From NCBI GenBank assembly GCA_017961625.1, contig JAGCWY010000073.1:1-64000 (forward strand): a DNA stretch of 64,000 bases. The letters are read 5' to 3'. Below, one piece after another: positions 1 to 9,375 of this stretch. The DNA is from Ruminococcus sp. (GTDB lineage: Bacteria; Bacillota; Clostridia; Oscillospirales; Ruminococcaceae). Below the pieces are notes generated by a model. That model worked only from the letters and a program-made list of their open reading frames with translations, searched no databases and had not been told where the DNA came from. The position numbers and the translations under genes were made by a program. Position 1 is the first letter of the stretch, and every line of letters begins with the position of its first letter.

Positions 1-774
1 TCTTCGGACGCTGATTTCTTCAATCTGGAAGCCGTCATAAAGCTCATGCACAAGAGGAACATTATGATTGCTCAGCATAATCATTGCGCCTCTCTTGTCA
101 AGTTCGCGGAAGAGCGAGGCGAGGCGTTTGTGATCTTCATAACTGAATCCGTCCTTTGTGTAATCAGTAAAATTAGCAGTCTCACTGACAGGAACATACG
201 GTGAATCAAAATAAACGAAATCTCCAGTACGAACAGTTTGACAAGCGCTCTCGAAATCACCATGCAGGATTGTAACATCACTGCTTGAAAGATAATTAGC
301 TATTGCTCTTAAATTATCCTCGTCAATTGATGTGCCGGTTGCTTTATTGTTATATGGCACATTAAAAAGCCCTTTTGCATTAACACGATAAAGTCCATTA
401 AAGCAATGCTTATTAATCCAGATCATAAGTGCGGCGCATTCTGTGTCCAATTCTTCTGAAGAGATCTTCTTATTATAGCGCTCACGCATTTTCAGGTAGT
501 GCTCTTTATCACATTCAACACTATCAAGTTCGTTTATCATGGAAATGAGAGCTTCGACATCTGTTTGTAGCTGAATATATACATTTAGTAATTGCTCGTT
601 AACATCGTTTATTGTTGCAATCTGTGGCTGTAAATCGAGAAGAAAGGCACCTCCACCGATGAATGGCTCATAATATCTATCGTAATGCTCTGGCACATGT
701 TCCATCAAGCGTGGTAGCAACTGCTTTTTTCCGCCTGCCCATTTAACAAATGGGTTCATTTTAACTGTAGTCAT
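1..774 (-). CDS. Dam-type (D12 class) adenine-N6 DNA methyltransferase, 3' end beyond window
   Basis: Transfers a methyl group from S-adenosylmethionine to adenine in DNA. I translated it from the sequence: it begins MTTVKMNPFVKWAGGKKQLL, which carries the FVKWAGGK AdoMet motif of the D12 (Dam/DpnM) class, then YEPFIGGGAF, and near residue 200 the catalytic motif reads DSPY rather than the usual DPPY. The frame is open for 258 codons to the window edge. The start at 774 follows AAGGAAGAGG and a promoter at 813-841. It lies beyond the 3' end of the large helicase gene of the mobile element and is probably element cargo that protects the DNA or alters host methylation. Family assignment is firm; target site is unknown. 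Confidence 0.9.
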   Translation of the reverse strand, partial: MTTVKMNPFVKWAGGKKQLLPRLMEHVPEHYDRYYEPFIGGGAFLLDLQPQIATINDVNEQLLNVYIQLQTDVEALISMINELDSVECDKEHYLKMRERYNKKISSEELDTECAALMIWINKHCFNGLYRVNAKGLFNVPYNNKATGTSIDEDNLRAIANYLSSSDVTILHGDFESACQTVRTGDFVYFDSPYVPVSETANFTDYTKDGFSYEDHKRLASLFRELDKRGAMIMLSNHNVPLVHELYDGFQIEEISVRR

Positions 775-812
775 TAGAAACCTCTTCCTTATATGGTTTT
801 GTTTTCTACTTT

Positions 813-841
813 ATTGTACCATGAATCATTAGAAAAAGCAA
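813..841 (-). promoter_or_regulatory. promoter for the Dam-type methyltransferase
   Basis: On the minus strand TTGCTT, a 17-base spacer and TACAAT lie about 40 bases before the start codon at 774. The stretch 842-1031 beyond it is AT-rich and shows no credible gene. Confidence 0.5.
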
Positions 842-1031
842 TAGCTTTAACACCATTCATTAGTTGTTTTTTAATATTTTTTACTGTAATTTCACATTGT
901 TTTTCGTTTCTACCAAATAAACACAATAAGGAACATGAATTACTAATCGTCACTTGTTTCGCTCATTGCTTTAGCTAATGTAGCTACTGTTGAAAGAATA
1001 GCTACAATAATGACAATTGTCTGTTTTTTTT

Positions 1032-1073
1032 AATAGCTCCTCCTGCCACTTTTACATGGCAAGAGGAGCTATT
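1032..1073. repeat. long hairpin just after the helicase gene
   Basis: Perfect arms AATAGCTCCTC / GAGGAGCTATT plus an inner TGCCA/TGGCA stem begin 2 bases after the helicase stop codon. On the minus strand it is followed by A residues, not T residues, so it is not a standard intrinsic terminator for the helicase. It may instead protect the 3' end or work with Rho; function not determined. Confidence 0.6.
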
Positions 1074-1074
1074 C

Positions 1075-4000
1075 TTAACATATCTCATTTGTTTTGTTTT
1101 TGCTTACGAAGATATCAGTTTTATCTGATTGGGTTTTCTGTAAATTTCGTATTTTGTCCAGTATTGAGGGCTTTTTATCAGATACTTTGCCAACAAGCAA
1201 AGGCTTTTTCTCCGCAGCGATCTCAGCATTTTCAACACCGTTTCCGTCAATGTCGAGAATAGCGTTCAGTTCAGTAAGCCTTGCAAGTTTGCTTTGGAGC
1301 TCTTCCTCCTGAGGAAAAGGCTTACCAAGCTCTGATTTGGCTGTTTCAAGCTGTTCGTTCAGCGTAGCGAGCTGTTCCTTGCTGTTTTCAAGGCGCTTTT
1401 CAATACTGTCAAGAGCATTGTCAATACGAAGAATATTACCTGTTTCGGAAGTTCCGAGAGTGATAGTATAGGTCATTTCACGCTGTAGATCAAGGTGGAA
1501 TTCCTGAGTGAAGCTGTCATAGCTGAGAGACATATCAAATCCTTTGTATGAGCCGATATCAATGCTTTCCTTTGCTTTGACGCTCTTGCAGGCAAGCAGG
1601 ATCGCTTTTCCTGCTTCTTCCTTGTCGGTATACGTCATATTCATGACTGTCATAGGTGAAATGCCTTCCGTTACCGCAGGCTGTGCTTTCATGTGAGCAA
1701 GGTCATGTTCAAGTCCTACAATACGCTGTTCAGTTTTAGCTATCCTTTCAGGGAAATGCTTTCTTACACTGTCTTCAAGGTTATACTGCTGTGATGTGTG
1801 GTTTGCCTTTGATACTTTCAATTTCGTTACAGCAACATCAAGGTCCATCTTTTCCTTTATAAGCGGATTTCCGGCACAGAGAGCCTTTACTTCCGCATAG
1901 GAAAGAGTTGCTTCATCAACGTCCTCACAGCTTCTGACAGGCGATTTACTGGACATTATCTGAGAAATGAAACGCTGCTTGTTCTCAATTGTCTGGTAAA
2001 GATAAGCGTCAAATGTGGATTCTGTCATATATCTGAATACCTCGACCTTGCTGTTTTCATTGCCCTGACGTATGATTCTTCCTTCGCGTTGTTCCAGATC
2101 GCTTGGACGCCAGGGGCAATCAAGGTGATGCAATGCAATAAGCTTATCCTGAATATTTGTACCGGCACCGCATTTCGCAGTAGAGCCGATAAGCACTCTG
2201 ACCTGACCTTTTCTTATTTTCGAGAAAAGCTCTTTCTTTTTTGTCTCACTGTCAGCTTCATGAATGAAAACAACCTCTTCCTTCGGAACACCGTTTGCAA
2301 TTAGCTTGTTTCTTATATCGTCGTAAAGATTGAAGGAACCGTCATTTTTAGGTGTAGAAAAATCACAGAATATCAGCTGCGTAGCCTTGGTATCATCATG
2401 CTTATGATAGATATCAAGCACATTTGCGACACAGGCGTTTACCTTTGAATCTGGTTCATCAGGCAGAAGAGGATCAATAAGTCTTTGGTCAAGACCTATT
2501 TTACGTCCGTCATTCGTTACCTTGAGCATATTATCTTCCTCAGGGGCAACTTCCTTGTCATGGATACGTTTAGCCCTTTCTGAAAGGCATTCTACCATAT
2601 CCTTCTGTATATCGGAAGGTTTTACAACAATATTATGAAATTCTGTTTCCGGAACAGGCAGATTCAGCATATCCGCTGTCTTTATATCCGCACATTCTTT
2701 GAATACATTTATCAGTTCAGGCAGATTGAAAAACTTTGAGAATCTCGTTTTTGCCCTATATCCACTACCTTCGGGAGCAAGTTCTATTGCTGTGACAGCC
2801 TCACCGAAGTTTGCTGCCCATGCATCGAAATTATGCATTCCCATTTCTTTCAGCTTGTTTGCCTGAAGATAACGCATCATGGTGTATAATTCTGTCATGG
2901 AGTTCGAGATCGGTGTACCGGTCGCAAAAGTGCAGCCTTTACCATCTGTAAGCTCATCAAGATACTGACACTTCATATACAGGTCTGAAGACTTCTGAGC
3001 TTCTGTCTGCTGTATTCCGGCTACGTTACGCATTTTCGTGTATAGGAAAAGATTCTTGAAGGAGTGTGCCTCGTCCACGAACATCTTGTCAATGCCTAAC
3101 TCTTCAAAAGTAACAACATCGTCACGTTCCATAGAGCTTAGTTTATCGAGTTTTGCTTCAAGATTTTTCTTTATCTTTTCAAGCTGTTTTATACTGAAAC
3201 TATCACCACGTCTTCTGCTTAGTGATTCGATACCGTCTGTTATCTCATTGATCTGCTTTCTTATTATACGTTCCTGACGTTCAGCGGAAACAGGTATTTT
3301 TTCAAGCTGAGAATGTCCGATTATTACTGCATCATAGTCGCCGGTAGCAATTCTGGAACAAAGTCTTTTTCTGTTCTTCGCCTCAAAATCCTTCTTTGTA
3401 GCGACAAGAATATTAGCTGCAGGGTATAGACGAAGGAACTCTGCTCCCATCTGCTCTGTCAGGTGGTTCGGTACTACAAAAAGTGATTTGGTACAGAGTC
3501 CGAGACGTTTGCTTTCCATTGCAGACGCGATCATCTCAAAACTTTTTCCGGCACCTACCTGATGCGCGAGAAGCGTATTCCCACCATACATGACGTGAGC
3601 AATAGCGTTCAGCTGATGCGGACGGAGTTTTATTTCAGGAGTCATGCCTGAGAAATTGATGTGACTGCCATCGTATTCACGAGGTCTGAAGCTGTTAAAA
3701 AGAACATTATACTTGTTTACAAGCTTTTCACGCCTGTCAGGATCTTTGAATATCCAATCCCTGAAAGCATTTTTTATCGCTTCCTGTTTCTCCTGCGCTA
3801 TCATGGTTTCCTTCTTGTTCAGAACTGAGGTAACTTTGCCGTCTGGCTGTTCAACTCTGTCATATATCCTTGAATCACGAAGGTTGAGCGTATCTTCTAT
3901 GATAGAGTACGCATTTTTTCTGCTTGTTCCAAAAGTGACGTTTGCCATAACATTATTTCGGTCGTTGTTCTTGCCTTCAATCTGCCATTCTGACGTGAAT

Positions 4001-7000
4001 TTTGAAAAATGAACATCAAACATGTGCTGCATAAATCTTGGGACCTGAAGTGTTTCCGTTATGAAATCCTTAATAATATCGGTATCTATCCACGTTGCAC
4101 CGAGTCTTACATCTATTTCACTGGCTTCAAGAGGTTTAGGCATTGTGTTTGTCAGTGCTTCAACGTTTATGCTGTAATCGTCAGGATAAAGTTCTGCTGT
4201 TTTCTTCGCTATATCAAGCTTTTCTCTGATATTACCGGAAAGATATTCATCGGCTGTCAGATATTTTGCTGAAACACTGCCCTCTGCATTATGCATAGGG
4301 TTGTGGAAGATAACGCCTTTCAGATCATTATACAGTTCTTCTTCTGTTTTTCCTGTCAGCTGTTCCATAAGAGCCATATCTACCGCTGCTTTTTCTGAAA
4401 TAGAAATCGCAAGAGCTTCAGATGCTGTATCTACGCTGTGAATCTCAGCTTTCTGCTTGATAGTTCTTTTGCTGAACATATCAGCTTTTCTTTCAAGTTC
4501 GCCGTTTTCATTCAGTACCTCAAGAGAGGATAGCAGATAATATGAGCTGTCATCGGAAAAGGCATTTGCATTTCCTCTTGAATTTATAAGACCGTATTTC
4601 TTTGTGAAGCTGTCATACAGCTCATTCAGCTTTCTCTGCTGACTGTTGATATCAGCGTCGCTGTATTCATTCAGCTGATAATCAATAAGCGTTCTTACAC
4701 AGTCACGGAGTCCGACCAAGCCTTTAATACGTTCAGCTGTTATCTTCGGCATATCCTCTTTCAAGAACATACGGCTGTTTTCACGGTAATAAATGTTATC
4801 ATCAATGACGGTAAATGAGAAATTCTTCACGTTAATATCGGCAGGGATGCTTACCTCAGCCTTTTCAGTATCTTCATGCTCTGCATCAGGGATAGTGCCC
4901 TGTATATTTCTGACAGCATCCTTTAACTGTTCTTTCAGCACACCTCCTTCAATAGGAACACAGGCTGTTTCTTCGGCATTTCCGTACATTGAAAATTCCA
5001 TACCCTGTTTCATTTCACCCAGTATCATTTCGGGATGTTCTTCAAAATATTTGTTTACAGGCACTCCGTCAGCAGTTGTACCGATATTGATCCAGTCAGG
5101 TTCAATATCGAGCATTTTATCACGCTTCTGGAGAAATATGATATCCGAAGTTACTTCTGTTCCCGCATTGTCCTTGAATGCATTATTCGGAAGCCTGATA
5201 GCTCCTATGAGTTCTGCCCTCTGTGCGAGATATTTACGGAAGTTCGGATTTGCCTTATCCAGAGTACCCTTTGAAGTAACAAAGGCGATAACACCGCCTG
5301 CACGAACTTTATCAAGGCTCTTGGCAAAGAAATGATCGTGAATATTCAGATTCAGCTTATCATATCGTTTTTCCGAGAGCTTGAACTGACCGAAAGGTAC
5401 ATTTCCGACGGCTACGTCAAAGAAATTATCTGGGAACTGTGTTTTTTCAAAGCCTGTAACCTGAATATCGGCAGTCTGATAGAGCTGTTTCGCTATTTTT
5501 CCCGATATACTGTCAAGTTCAACTCCGTAAAGACGACTGTTACGCATTTCTTCAGGCATCATTCCGAAGAAGTTTCCGACACCCATTGCAGGCTCCAGTA
5601 CATTTCCTTCCTTGAAACCAAGGTTGTCAAGTCCTTCATATATCGCAGATATTACAGCAGGGGGAGTGTAAAAGGCTGTAAGTGTTGATGCTTTAACATT
5701 CTCATATTCATCGGGGGAGAGAAGTGAACAAAGTTCATTGTATTCTGCTGACCATGAGGAATTGTTTGCATCGAATGCCTGTGGAATCCCACCCCAGCCT
5801 ACATACTTTGAAAGCACTTCCTGTTCTTCAGGAGTTGCACGTCTGTTTTTTGATTCAAGTGTATTCAGTAGTTTTATTGCTTCAACATTTGCTTTATACT
5901 TTGTCTTTGCGCCACCTGTTCCGAGATCATCATCGGTTATTCTGAAATCATGCTTTTCTCCCGTAAGCTCAGGTACATCTGTAATATTCATAGCTTTTGG
6001 AGATTCAAGTACTGATTCAAGCTCAACATCAGGCTCATTTCCCTGTTCATCTTCATTCATAGCGGCATCAAATCTGTTCTTTCTTGCTATATCTTCATCT
6101 GAGATATATTTTTTCTGCGATATAAGCTTTGAGATACGGTCAGCTACTTCATTCCATGTCATTTTGACCTTTGCATCCGAATCGCCATAACCGCCCTTTT
6201 GCAGAACTACGCCTTTGGCATCATGCCATTCATTACAACTTGAATCACCTCTGCCGCCTGTGCCGTACTCTTTTTTCAGAAACTTTACCTTTTCATCAGT
6301 GCTGTGCGGCTGACTGAAGAACTCATAAATACGGAATTTTCCGCCCTCAACACCGCTTCCCGACAGCAAAAGTCTGTCTTTTTCGTCGTCAGTGATAAAA
6401 TACTTATGAGCTTTCATAAATGACGGTTCAGCTTTGAAAACAAGTCTTTCACGCTGTAAGTCCTTCAGCTCTTCAAGCATTTCAGGCATTTTGTGGAAAT
6501 GAAAGCGCAGAACATCTCTGTCAGCTTCGTACTGCTTTATAAGATCGGTCAGACCATCGATACATTCCTGCACAGGTTTATCACCCTTTAAAGCCTCCGC
6601 TATTCGCTCTGTACTTTCAGGGAAACCACCTTTAAAGAAATGATCGGGGATAAAATACTCTATCTCAACATCCTGATGCAGATACCATAGCTTATCTGCA
6701 AGTTCCTTTCTTGTATGAGGTTCAGCATTGTCTATAATATCCTGAGTTGTAAACTTGCCGTTTGAGAGAAGCTTTTCAATGCGTTTTGCTGCCTGTTCCC
6801 ATGTCATTGAAACTGAGGAATGACGATTATGTGCTGTATTTCCGATACCTAAGGTAATGCCTTCACTATCGTACCATACAGCAATCTTTGTCTTTTTCAG
6901 CCCATCGGGGCTTTCATATTCAAAACCTCTGCCGTCTGTGCCAAACTCATTACTTAGAAAAGCGGCGTCGCTTTCAATACCCTTATTCTTCTGAAACTGT

Positions 7001-8400
7001 GCTACTATTCTTTCAAGACTGTTTGGTTCGTTGCTGCCGCCTGTAAGCACATAGTCTATCATATCCTGTGATATTGCAGTTTCCGAGGAATAATTATCTG
7101 TCGGAATATCAGGAACATCAACATCGCTAAAAAGAGAAAGCTGCTGTGGTTCGTCATAACCGCTGTTTCCCTCAATTTCGGGTTCAATATCGAAAGTCGC
7201 ATCATCTGTAACAAAAAAAGCAGCATCAGAATTATCTTCTGATACTGCTTCAGGTTCGTTATTCTCTTTTAAATGTAGATCAGTTCGTTCAGAATCTGTT
7301 CCTCTATTGATGCTTTCAGGTTGTTCACTATTCCCACCCAAGCCATCTGATCTTTCGCTTTTAATTCTTCCGTTGCTCCTGCTTCCTGCATCATCTTCGG
7401 GAGCATCAAGTCGAGACGTTTCTGTGCTGTTTCGTCTATCTCCGCTAGATGTGAGTTCAGAGTTCCCTCTATCAGCATTGCCTGATATTCCCAGGTCTTC
7501 TTCTCTTTCAGAAATGTTCTCCTGAGAAGCCCGTACTTGCCGATCTCCTTCTGATCTTCCAGCGTCAATTCCGGCAGATAAGTTCCCGTCGCTTCGTTCA
7601 GACGGTACTGTATCCCGTTCTCTGTCATCGTTTTCGGTAATTTGTTGCTCATAATTCTTACTCCTTTCAGTTTTGAGCGTAAGCTCGATATTTCTTAAAA
7701 TCTGTTCCGAGATACTGCTGACAGCATCACCGAGAACAGTCATTGCCCTTATACTGTTGAATTCATATAGCCCTCTAAAATTATCAAGGTCTATATATGC
7801 TTCTGCATCATATCCGCATCTTGTAAGGACTGCATAGGAAACACTTGTTTTTAGCAGATTTTCGAACCTGTGCTGAATGTTAAAATCATCAAGTTCGGCA
7901 AGGAAGGTATTGTCTTTTTCTTCAAGTAACCCCTGTAGATAATCAGCAGAACAAAGATCTACAAGTTTTGTGACCTTATCCTGTACTGCTTCGCTGATAG
8001 AGACTGCTGTCGGTGATAGTCCGTTTATAACTGCATTTTCATTTTTATCAGTCACTTTCCAAAAGAACGGAGTTCTTGAACGTTCGTCTTTTGCTGCTGT
8101 ATCAGCAAAGTCAAATACATACCTCAGTTTAGCTTGTCCGTTCTCTTCCTTGATAAGGGCTATTCCTTTGCTTCCTCTTTTTACATAACGATTTGTAATA
8201 TCTTCACGTCCCCAAGTATCATATTCAGCACAAGCAACAGCATCGGAACGCTGTGCATGAATAAGGATCTGGTCTTTGAAGCTGTATTTATACAGCCTTG
8301 AAGCCGTTTCGAGGAAAGAAACATAATCTTCGGGATTCTTCCATAATGCTGAAATATGGTCTTTCATCATTTCCTGTACGTTTTGAAGTTTTGTAGCCAT
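1075..8400 (-). CDS. giant ArdC-like / N6-methylase / SNF2-type helicase of the conjugative element
   Basis: A 2441-residue polyvalent protein typical of Tn1549-like elements. The start MATKLQNVQ at 8400 is chosen because AAAGGAG lies 8 bases upstream. Order of parts: ArdC-like N-terminal domain (about 1-130); a low-complexity Arg/Ser/Glu/Gly linker (about 245-400); two related modules each holding FGTDGRG/YGTGGRG and MTW (about 460-780); a methylase core with LEPAMGVGNFFG (about 937) and NVPFG (about 1000); and a helicase with HQVGAGKS (about 1617), VDEAHS (about 1775), ATGTPISNS and QREGRIIRQG (about 2108). Such proteins are thought to remodel or protect transferred DNA, but the exact role is not established. 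It has its own operator-bearing promoter, and its linker region also encodes tnpV in another frame. Confidence 0.9.
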   Translation of the reverse strand: MATKLQNVQEMMKDHISALWKNPEDYVSFLETASRLYKYSFKDQILIHAQRSDAVACAEYDTWGREDITNRYVKRGSKGIALIKEENGQAKLRYVFDFADTAAKDERSRTPFFWKVTDKNENAVINGLSPTAVSISEAVQDKVTKLVDLCSADYLQGLLEEKDNTFLAELDDFNIQHRFENLLKTSVSYAVLTRCGYDAEAYIDLDNFRGLYEFNSIRAMTVLGDAVSSISEQILRNIELTLKTERSKNYEQQITENDDRERDTVPSERSDGNLSAGIDAGRSEGDRQVRASQENISEREEDLGISGNADRGNSELTSSGDRRNSTETSRLDAPEDDAGSRSNGRIKSERSDGLGGNSEQPESINRGTDSERTDLHLKENNEPEAVSEDNSDAAFFVTDDATFDIEPEIEGNSGYDEPQQLSLFSDVDVPDIPTDNYSSETAISQDMIDYVLTGGSNEPNSLERIVAQFQKNKGIESDAAFLSNEFGTDGRGFEYESPDGLKKTKIAVWYDSEGITLGIGNTAHNRHSSVSMTWEQAAKRIEKLLSNGKFTTQDIIDNAEPHTRKELADKLWYLHQDVEIEYFIPDHFFKGGFPESTERIAEALKGDKPVQECIDGLTDLIKQYEADRDVLRFHFHKMPEMLEELKDLQRERLVFKAEPSFMKAHKYFITDDEKDRLLLSGSGVEGGKFRIYEFFSQPHSTDEKVKFLKKEYGTGGRGDSSCNEWHDAKGVVLQKGGYGDSDAKVKMTWNEVADRISKLISQKKYISDEDIARKNRFDAAMNEDEQGNEPDVELESVLESPKAMNITDVPELTGEKHDFRITDDDLGTGGAKTKYKANVEAIKLLNTLESKNRRATPEEQEVLSKYVGWGGIPQAFDANNSSWSAEYNELCSLLSPDEYENVKASTLTAFYTPPAVISAIYEGLDNLGFKEGNVLEPAMGVGNFFGMMPEEMRNSRLYGVELDSISGKIAKQLYQTADIQVTGFEKTQFPDNFFDVAVGNVPFGQFKLSEKRYDKLNLNIHDHFFAKSLDKVRAGGVIAFVTSKGTLDKANPNFRKYLAQRAELIGAIRLPNNAFKDNAGTEVTSDIIFLQKRDKMLDIEPDWINIGTTADGVPVNKYFEEHPEMILGEMKQGMEFSMYGNAEETACVPIEGGVLKEQLKDAVRNIQGTIPDAEHEDTEKAEVSIPADINVKNFSFTVIDDNIYYRENSRMFLKEDMPKITAERIKGLVGLRDCVRTLIDYQLNEYSDADINSQQRKLNELYDSFTKKYGLINSRGNANAFSDDSSYYLLSSLEVLNENGELERKADMFSKRTIKQKAEIHSVDTASEALAISISEKAAVDMALMEQLTGKTEEELYNDLKGVIFHNPMHNAEGSVSAKYLTADEYLSGNIREKLDIAKKTAELYPDDYSINVEALTNTMPKPLEASEIDVRLGATWIDTDIIKDFITETLQVPRFMQHMFDVHFSKFTSEWQIEGKNNDRNNVMANVTFGTSRKNAYSIIEDTLNLRDSRIYDRVEQPDGKVTSVLNKKETMIAQEKQEAIKNAFRDWIFKDPDRREKLVNKYNVLFNSFRPREYDGSHINFSGMTPEIKLRPHQLNAIAHVMYGGNTLLAHQVGAGKSFEMIASAMESKRLGLCTKSLFVVPNHLTEQMGAEFLRLYPAANILVATKKDFEAKNRKRLCSRIATGDYDAVIIGHSQLEKIPVSAERQERIIRKQINEITDGIESLSRRRGDSFSIKQLEKIKKNLEAKLDKLSSMERDDVVTFEELGIDKMFVDEAHSFKNLFLYTKMRNVAGIQQTEAQKSSDLYMKCQYLDELTDGKGCTFATGTPISNSMTELYTMMRYLQANKLKEMGMHNFDAWAANFGEAVTAIELAPEGSGYRAKTRFSKFFNLPELINVFKECADIKTADMLNLPVPETEFHNIVVKPSDIQKDMVECLSERAKRIHDKEVAPEEDNMLKVTNDGRKIGLDQRLIDPLLPDEPDSKVNACVANVLDIYHKHDDTKATQLIFCDFSTPKNDGSFNLYDDIRNKLIANGVPKEEVVFIHEADSETKKKELFSKIRKGQVRVLIGSTAKCGAGTNIQDKLIALHHLDCPWRPSDLEQREGRIIRQGNENSKVEVFRYMTESTFDAYLYQTIENKQRFISQIMSSKSPVRSCEDVDEATLSYAEVKALCAGNPLIKEKMDLDVAVTKLKVSKANHTSQQYNLEDSVRKHFPERIAKTEQRIVGLEHDLAHMKAQPAVTEGISPMTVMNMTYTDKEEAGKAILLACKSVKAKESIDIGSYKGFDMSLSYDSFTQEFHLDLQREMTYTITLGTSETGNILRIDNALDSIEKRLENSKEQLATLNEQLETAKSELGKPFPQEEELQSKLARLTELNAILDIDGNGVENAEIAAEKKPLLVGKVSDKKPSILDKIRNLQKTQSDKTDIFVSKNKTNEIC
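7269..7652 (-). CDS. tnpV: TnpV transposon-encoded protein, nested out of frame inside the helicase gene
   Basis: A 127-residue protein read from the same strand as the helicase but in the +1 frame, wholly inside it. It has the hallmarks of the TnpV family: YLPELTLEDQ, GKYGLLRRTFLKE, HLAEIDETAQKRLDLMLPKM and EELKAKDQMAWVG near the end. GAAAGGAG sits 8 bases before its ATG, so it can be translated on its own. In the helicase frame the same bases encode only a disordered Arg/Ser/Glu/Gly linker, which supports the view that tnpV is the constrained frame. TnpV is common in Tn1549-like elements; its biochemical role is unknown. Confidence 0.85.
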   Translation of the reverse strand: MSNKLPKTMTENGIQYRLNEATGTYLPELTLEDQKEIGKYGLLRRTFLKEKKTWEYQAMLIEGTLNSHLAEIDETAQKRLDLMLPKMMQEAGATEELKAKDQMAWVGIVNNLKASIEEQILNELIYI

Positions 8401-8415
8401 TTCGTCTCCTTTCTT

Positions 8416-8444
8416 ATGATACCGCATTAAAGCGGTAAAGTCAA
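8416..8444 (-). promoter_or_regulatory. helicase promoter with an operator in the spacer
   Basis: On the minus strand TTGACT, 17 bases and TATCAT end only about 15 bases before the helicase start. The spacer holds a perfect inverted repeat TACCGC-N6-GCGGTA (8420-8437), well placed for a repressor to block RNA polymerase. Confidence 0.65.
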
Positions 8445-8476
8445 GACCTTTTTAATCCATTTCGATTATAGCCAGT

Positions 8477-8503
8477 AAAAAAAACAGTCTCATTTTGAGA
8501 CTG
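8477..8503 (-). terminator. intrinsic terminator of the EEP nuclease gene
   Basis: On the minus strand CAGTCTCA / TGAGACTG forms a stem followed by eight T residues. The stop codon of the nuclease gene lies inside the hairpin. Confidence 0.85.
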
Positions 8504-9284
8504 CTGTATTATGATATGTTTTTTTGTTTAGCGATAATTTGAAAGAAATTAAGTAATGATCTGAAAGATTATTAGTATTTGTGTTTATCGAAATATCATC
8601 GAAAAGATATTTCTCCATTCTTTCTTTATCTTTTTTTATTAACACATGATCTATAGGGGTCTCATATACTTTACCATCGCCAAATACATATTTTCTTGTG
8701 TTTTGACCTTTAAGTATATCAGTGTATTCTCTTATTAAATCTCGATAAATAGTTCTATTTGTAATAAAAACATCGGTTGCGTTTCTCTTTTCATAATCTC
8801 CTGCATTAAAATCTCCTAAAATAATATCTGGATTTTTATTCTTTTTCCATGTTAATACTTGTTCAGCACACCCTGAATGAACGCCCATAATAGACAATTC
8901 TTCATTTTCTATTCCAAATAATACACACCTATTATTGTTTATTCCATCTAATTTGATAATTTTTCCTGTTGCTTTCGGTGATAATACAACGGTCATCATT
9001 ATCTGGTTTTCAGTAGAAATATTATATAACATTGAATAGTTGCTTTCAGGAAATTCATTTTTAAATTTAGTGAATAACTCATGCTCTTTATAGCCGTTAT
9101 TATTACATTTGTATGGGATTTCTTGCAAAACAGCAATGGCTTTATTACTCGTAGAAAAAAATTTCTTTATTTCTTTTATAATTTTATAAAATAAATCTTC
9201 ATCAATTTTCTTTATATCTTTGGATACTTTATTACCCATTTCGTACAATTGTGTATTCCAAGTTAAAAAACGAATTTCGTCCAC
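8490..9284 (-). CDS. endonuclease/exonuclease/phosphatase (EEP) family protein, cargo
   Basis: A 264-residue protein with the ordered EEP motifs: FLTWNTQ at the N-terminus, LQEI near 75, GVHSG near 133, LGDFNA near 155, TPIDHVL near 208 and LSDHYLI near 245. These supply the metal ligands and catalytic His/Asp of phosphodiesterases such as ExoIII and DNase I. No signal peptide or membrane segment is seen, so it acts in the cytoplasm. The gene is much richer in A/T than the transfer genes and has its own promoter and terminator, which suggests it was added to the element. Substrate unknown: DNA, RNA or a small phosphodiester are all possible. Confidence 0.8.
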   Translation of the reverse strand: MDEIRFLTWNTQLYEMGNKVSKDIKKIDEDLFYKIIKEIKKFFSTSNKAIAVLQEIPYKCNNNGYKEHELFTKFKNEFPESNYSMLYNISTENQIMMTVVLSPKATGKIIKLDGINNNRCVLFGIENEELSIMGVHSGCAEQVLTWKKNKNPDIILGDFNAGDYEKRNATDVFITNRTIYRDLIREYTDILKGQNTRKYVFGDGKVYETPIDHVLIKKDKERMEKYLFDDISINTNTNNLSDHYLISFKLSLNKKTYHNTAVSK

Positions 9285-9316
9285 TCTATCACCACCATTA
9301 AATTATTTATACTATG

Positions 9317-9345
9317 ATTATAACATAAGAAAATAGAATTAGCAA
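9317..9345 (-). promoter_or_regulatory. promoter of the EEP nuclease gene
   Basis: Minus-strand TTGCTA-N17-TATAAT directly follows the hairpin that ends the upstream transfer genes and lies about 30 bases before the nuclease start at 9284. Confidence 0.6.
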
Positions 9346-9352
9346 TATGTAA

Positions 9353-9371
9353 ACGCCCTGAATCAGGGCGT
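9353..9371 (-). terminator. hairpin ending the topB-ardC-TTRAP unit
   Basis: ACGCCCTGA / TCAGGGCGT forms a 9-bp stem 4 bases after the TTRAP gene. The following T tract is short, so termination may be partial. A near-identical hairpin at 15071-15089 ends the DUF4366 unit. Confidence 0.55.
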
Positions 9372-9375
9372 ATGC

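Noticed and set aside
4793..5335. 180-codon plus-strand open frame
   Set aside because: Antisense to the helicase coding region, Ser/Leu-rich, no ribosome site and no family; a shadow frame.
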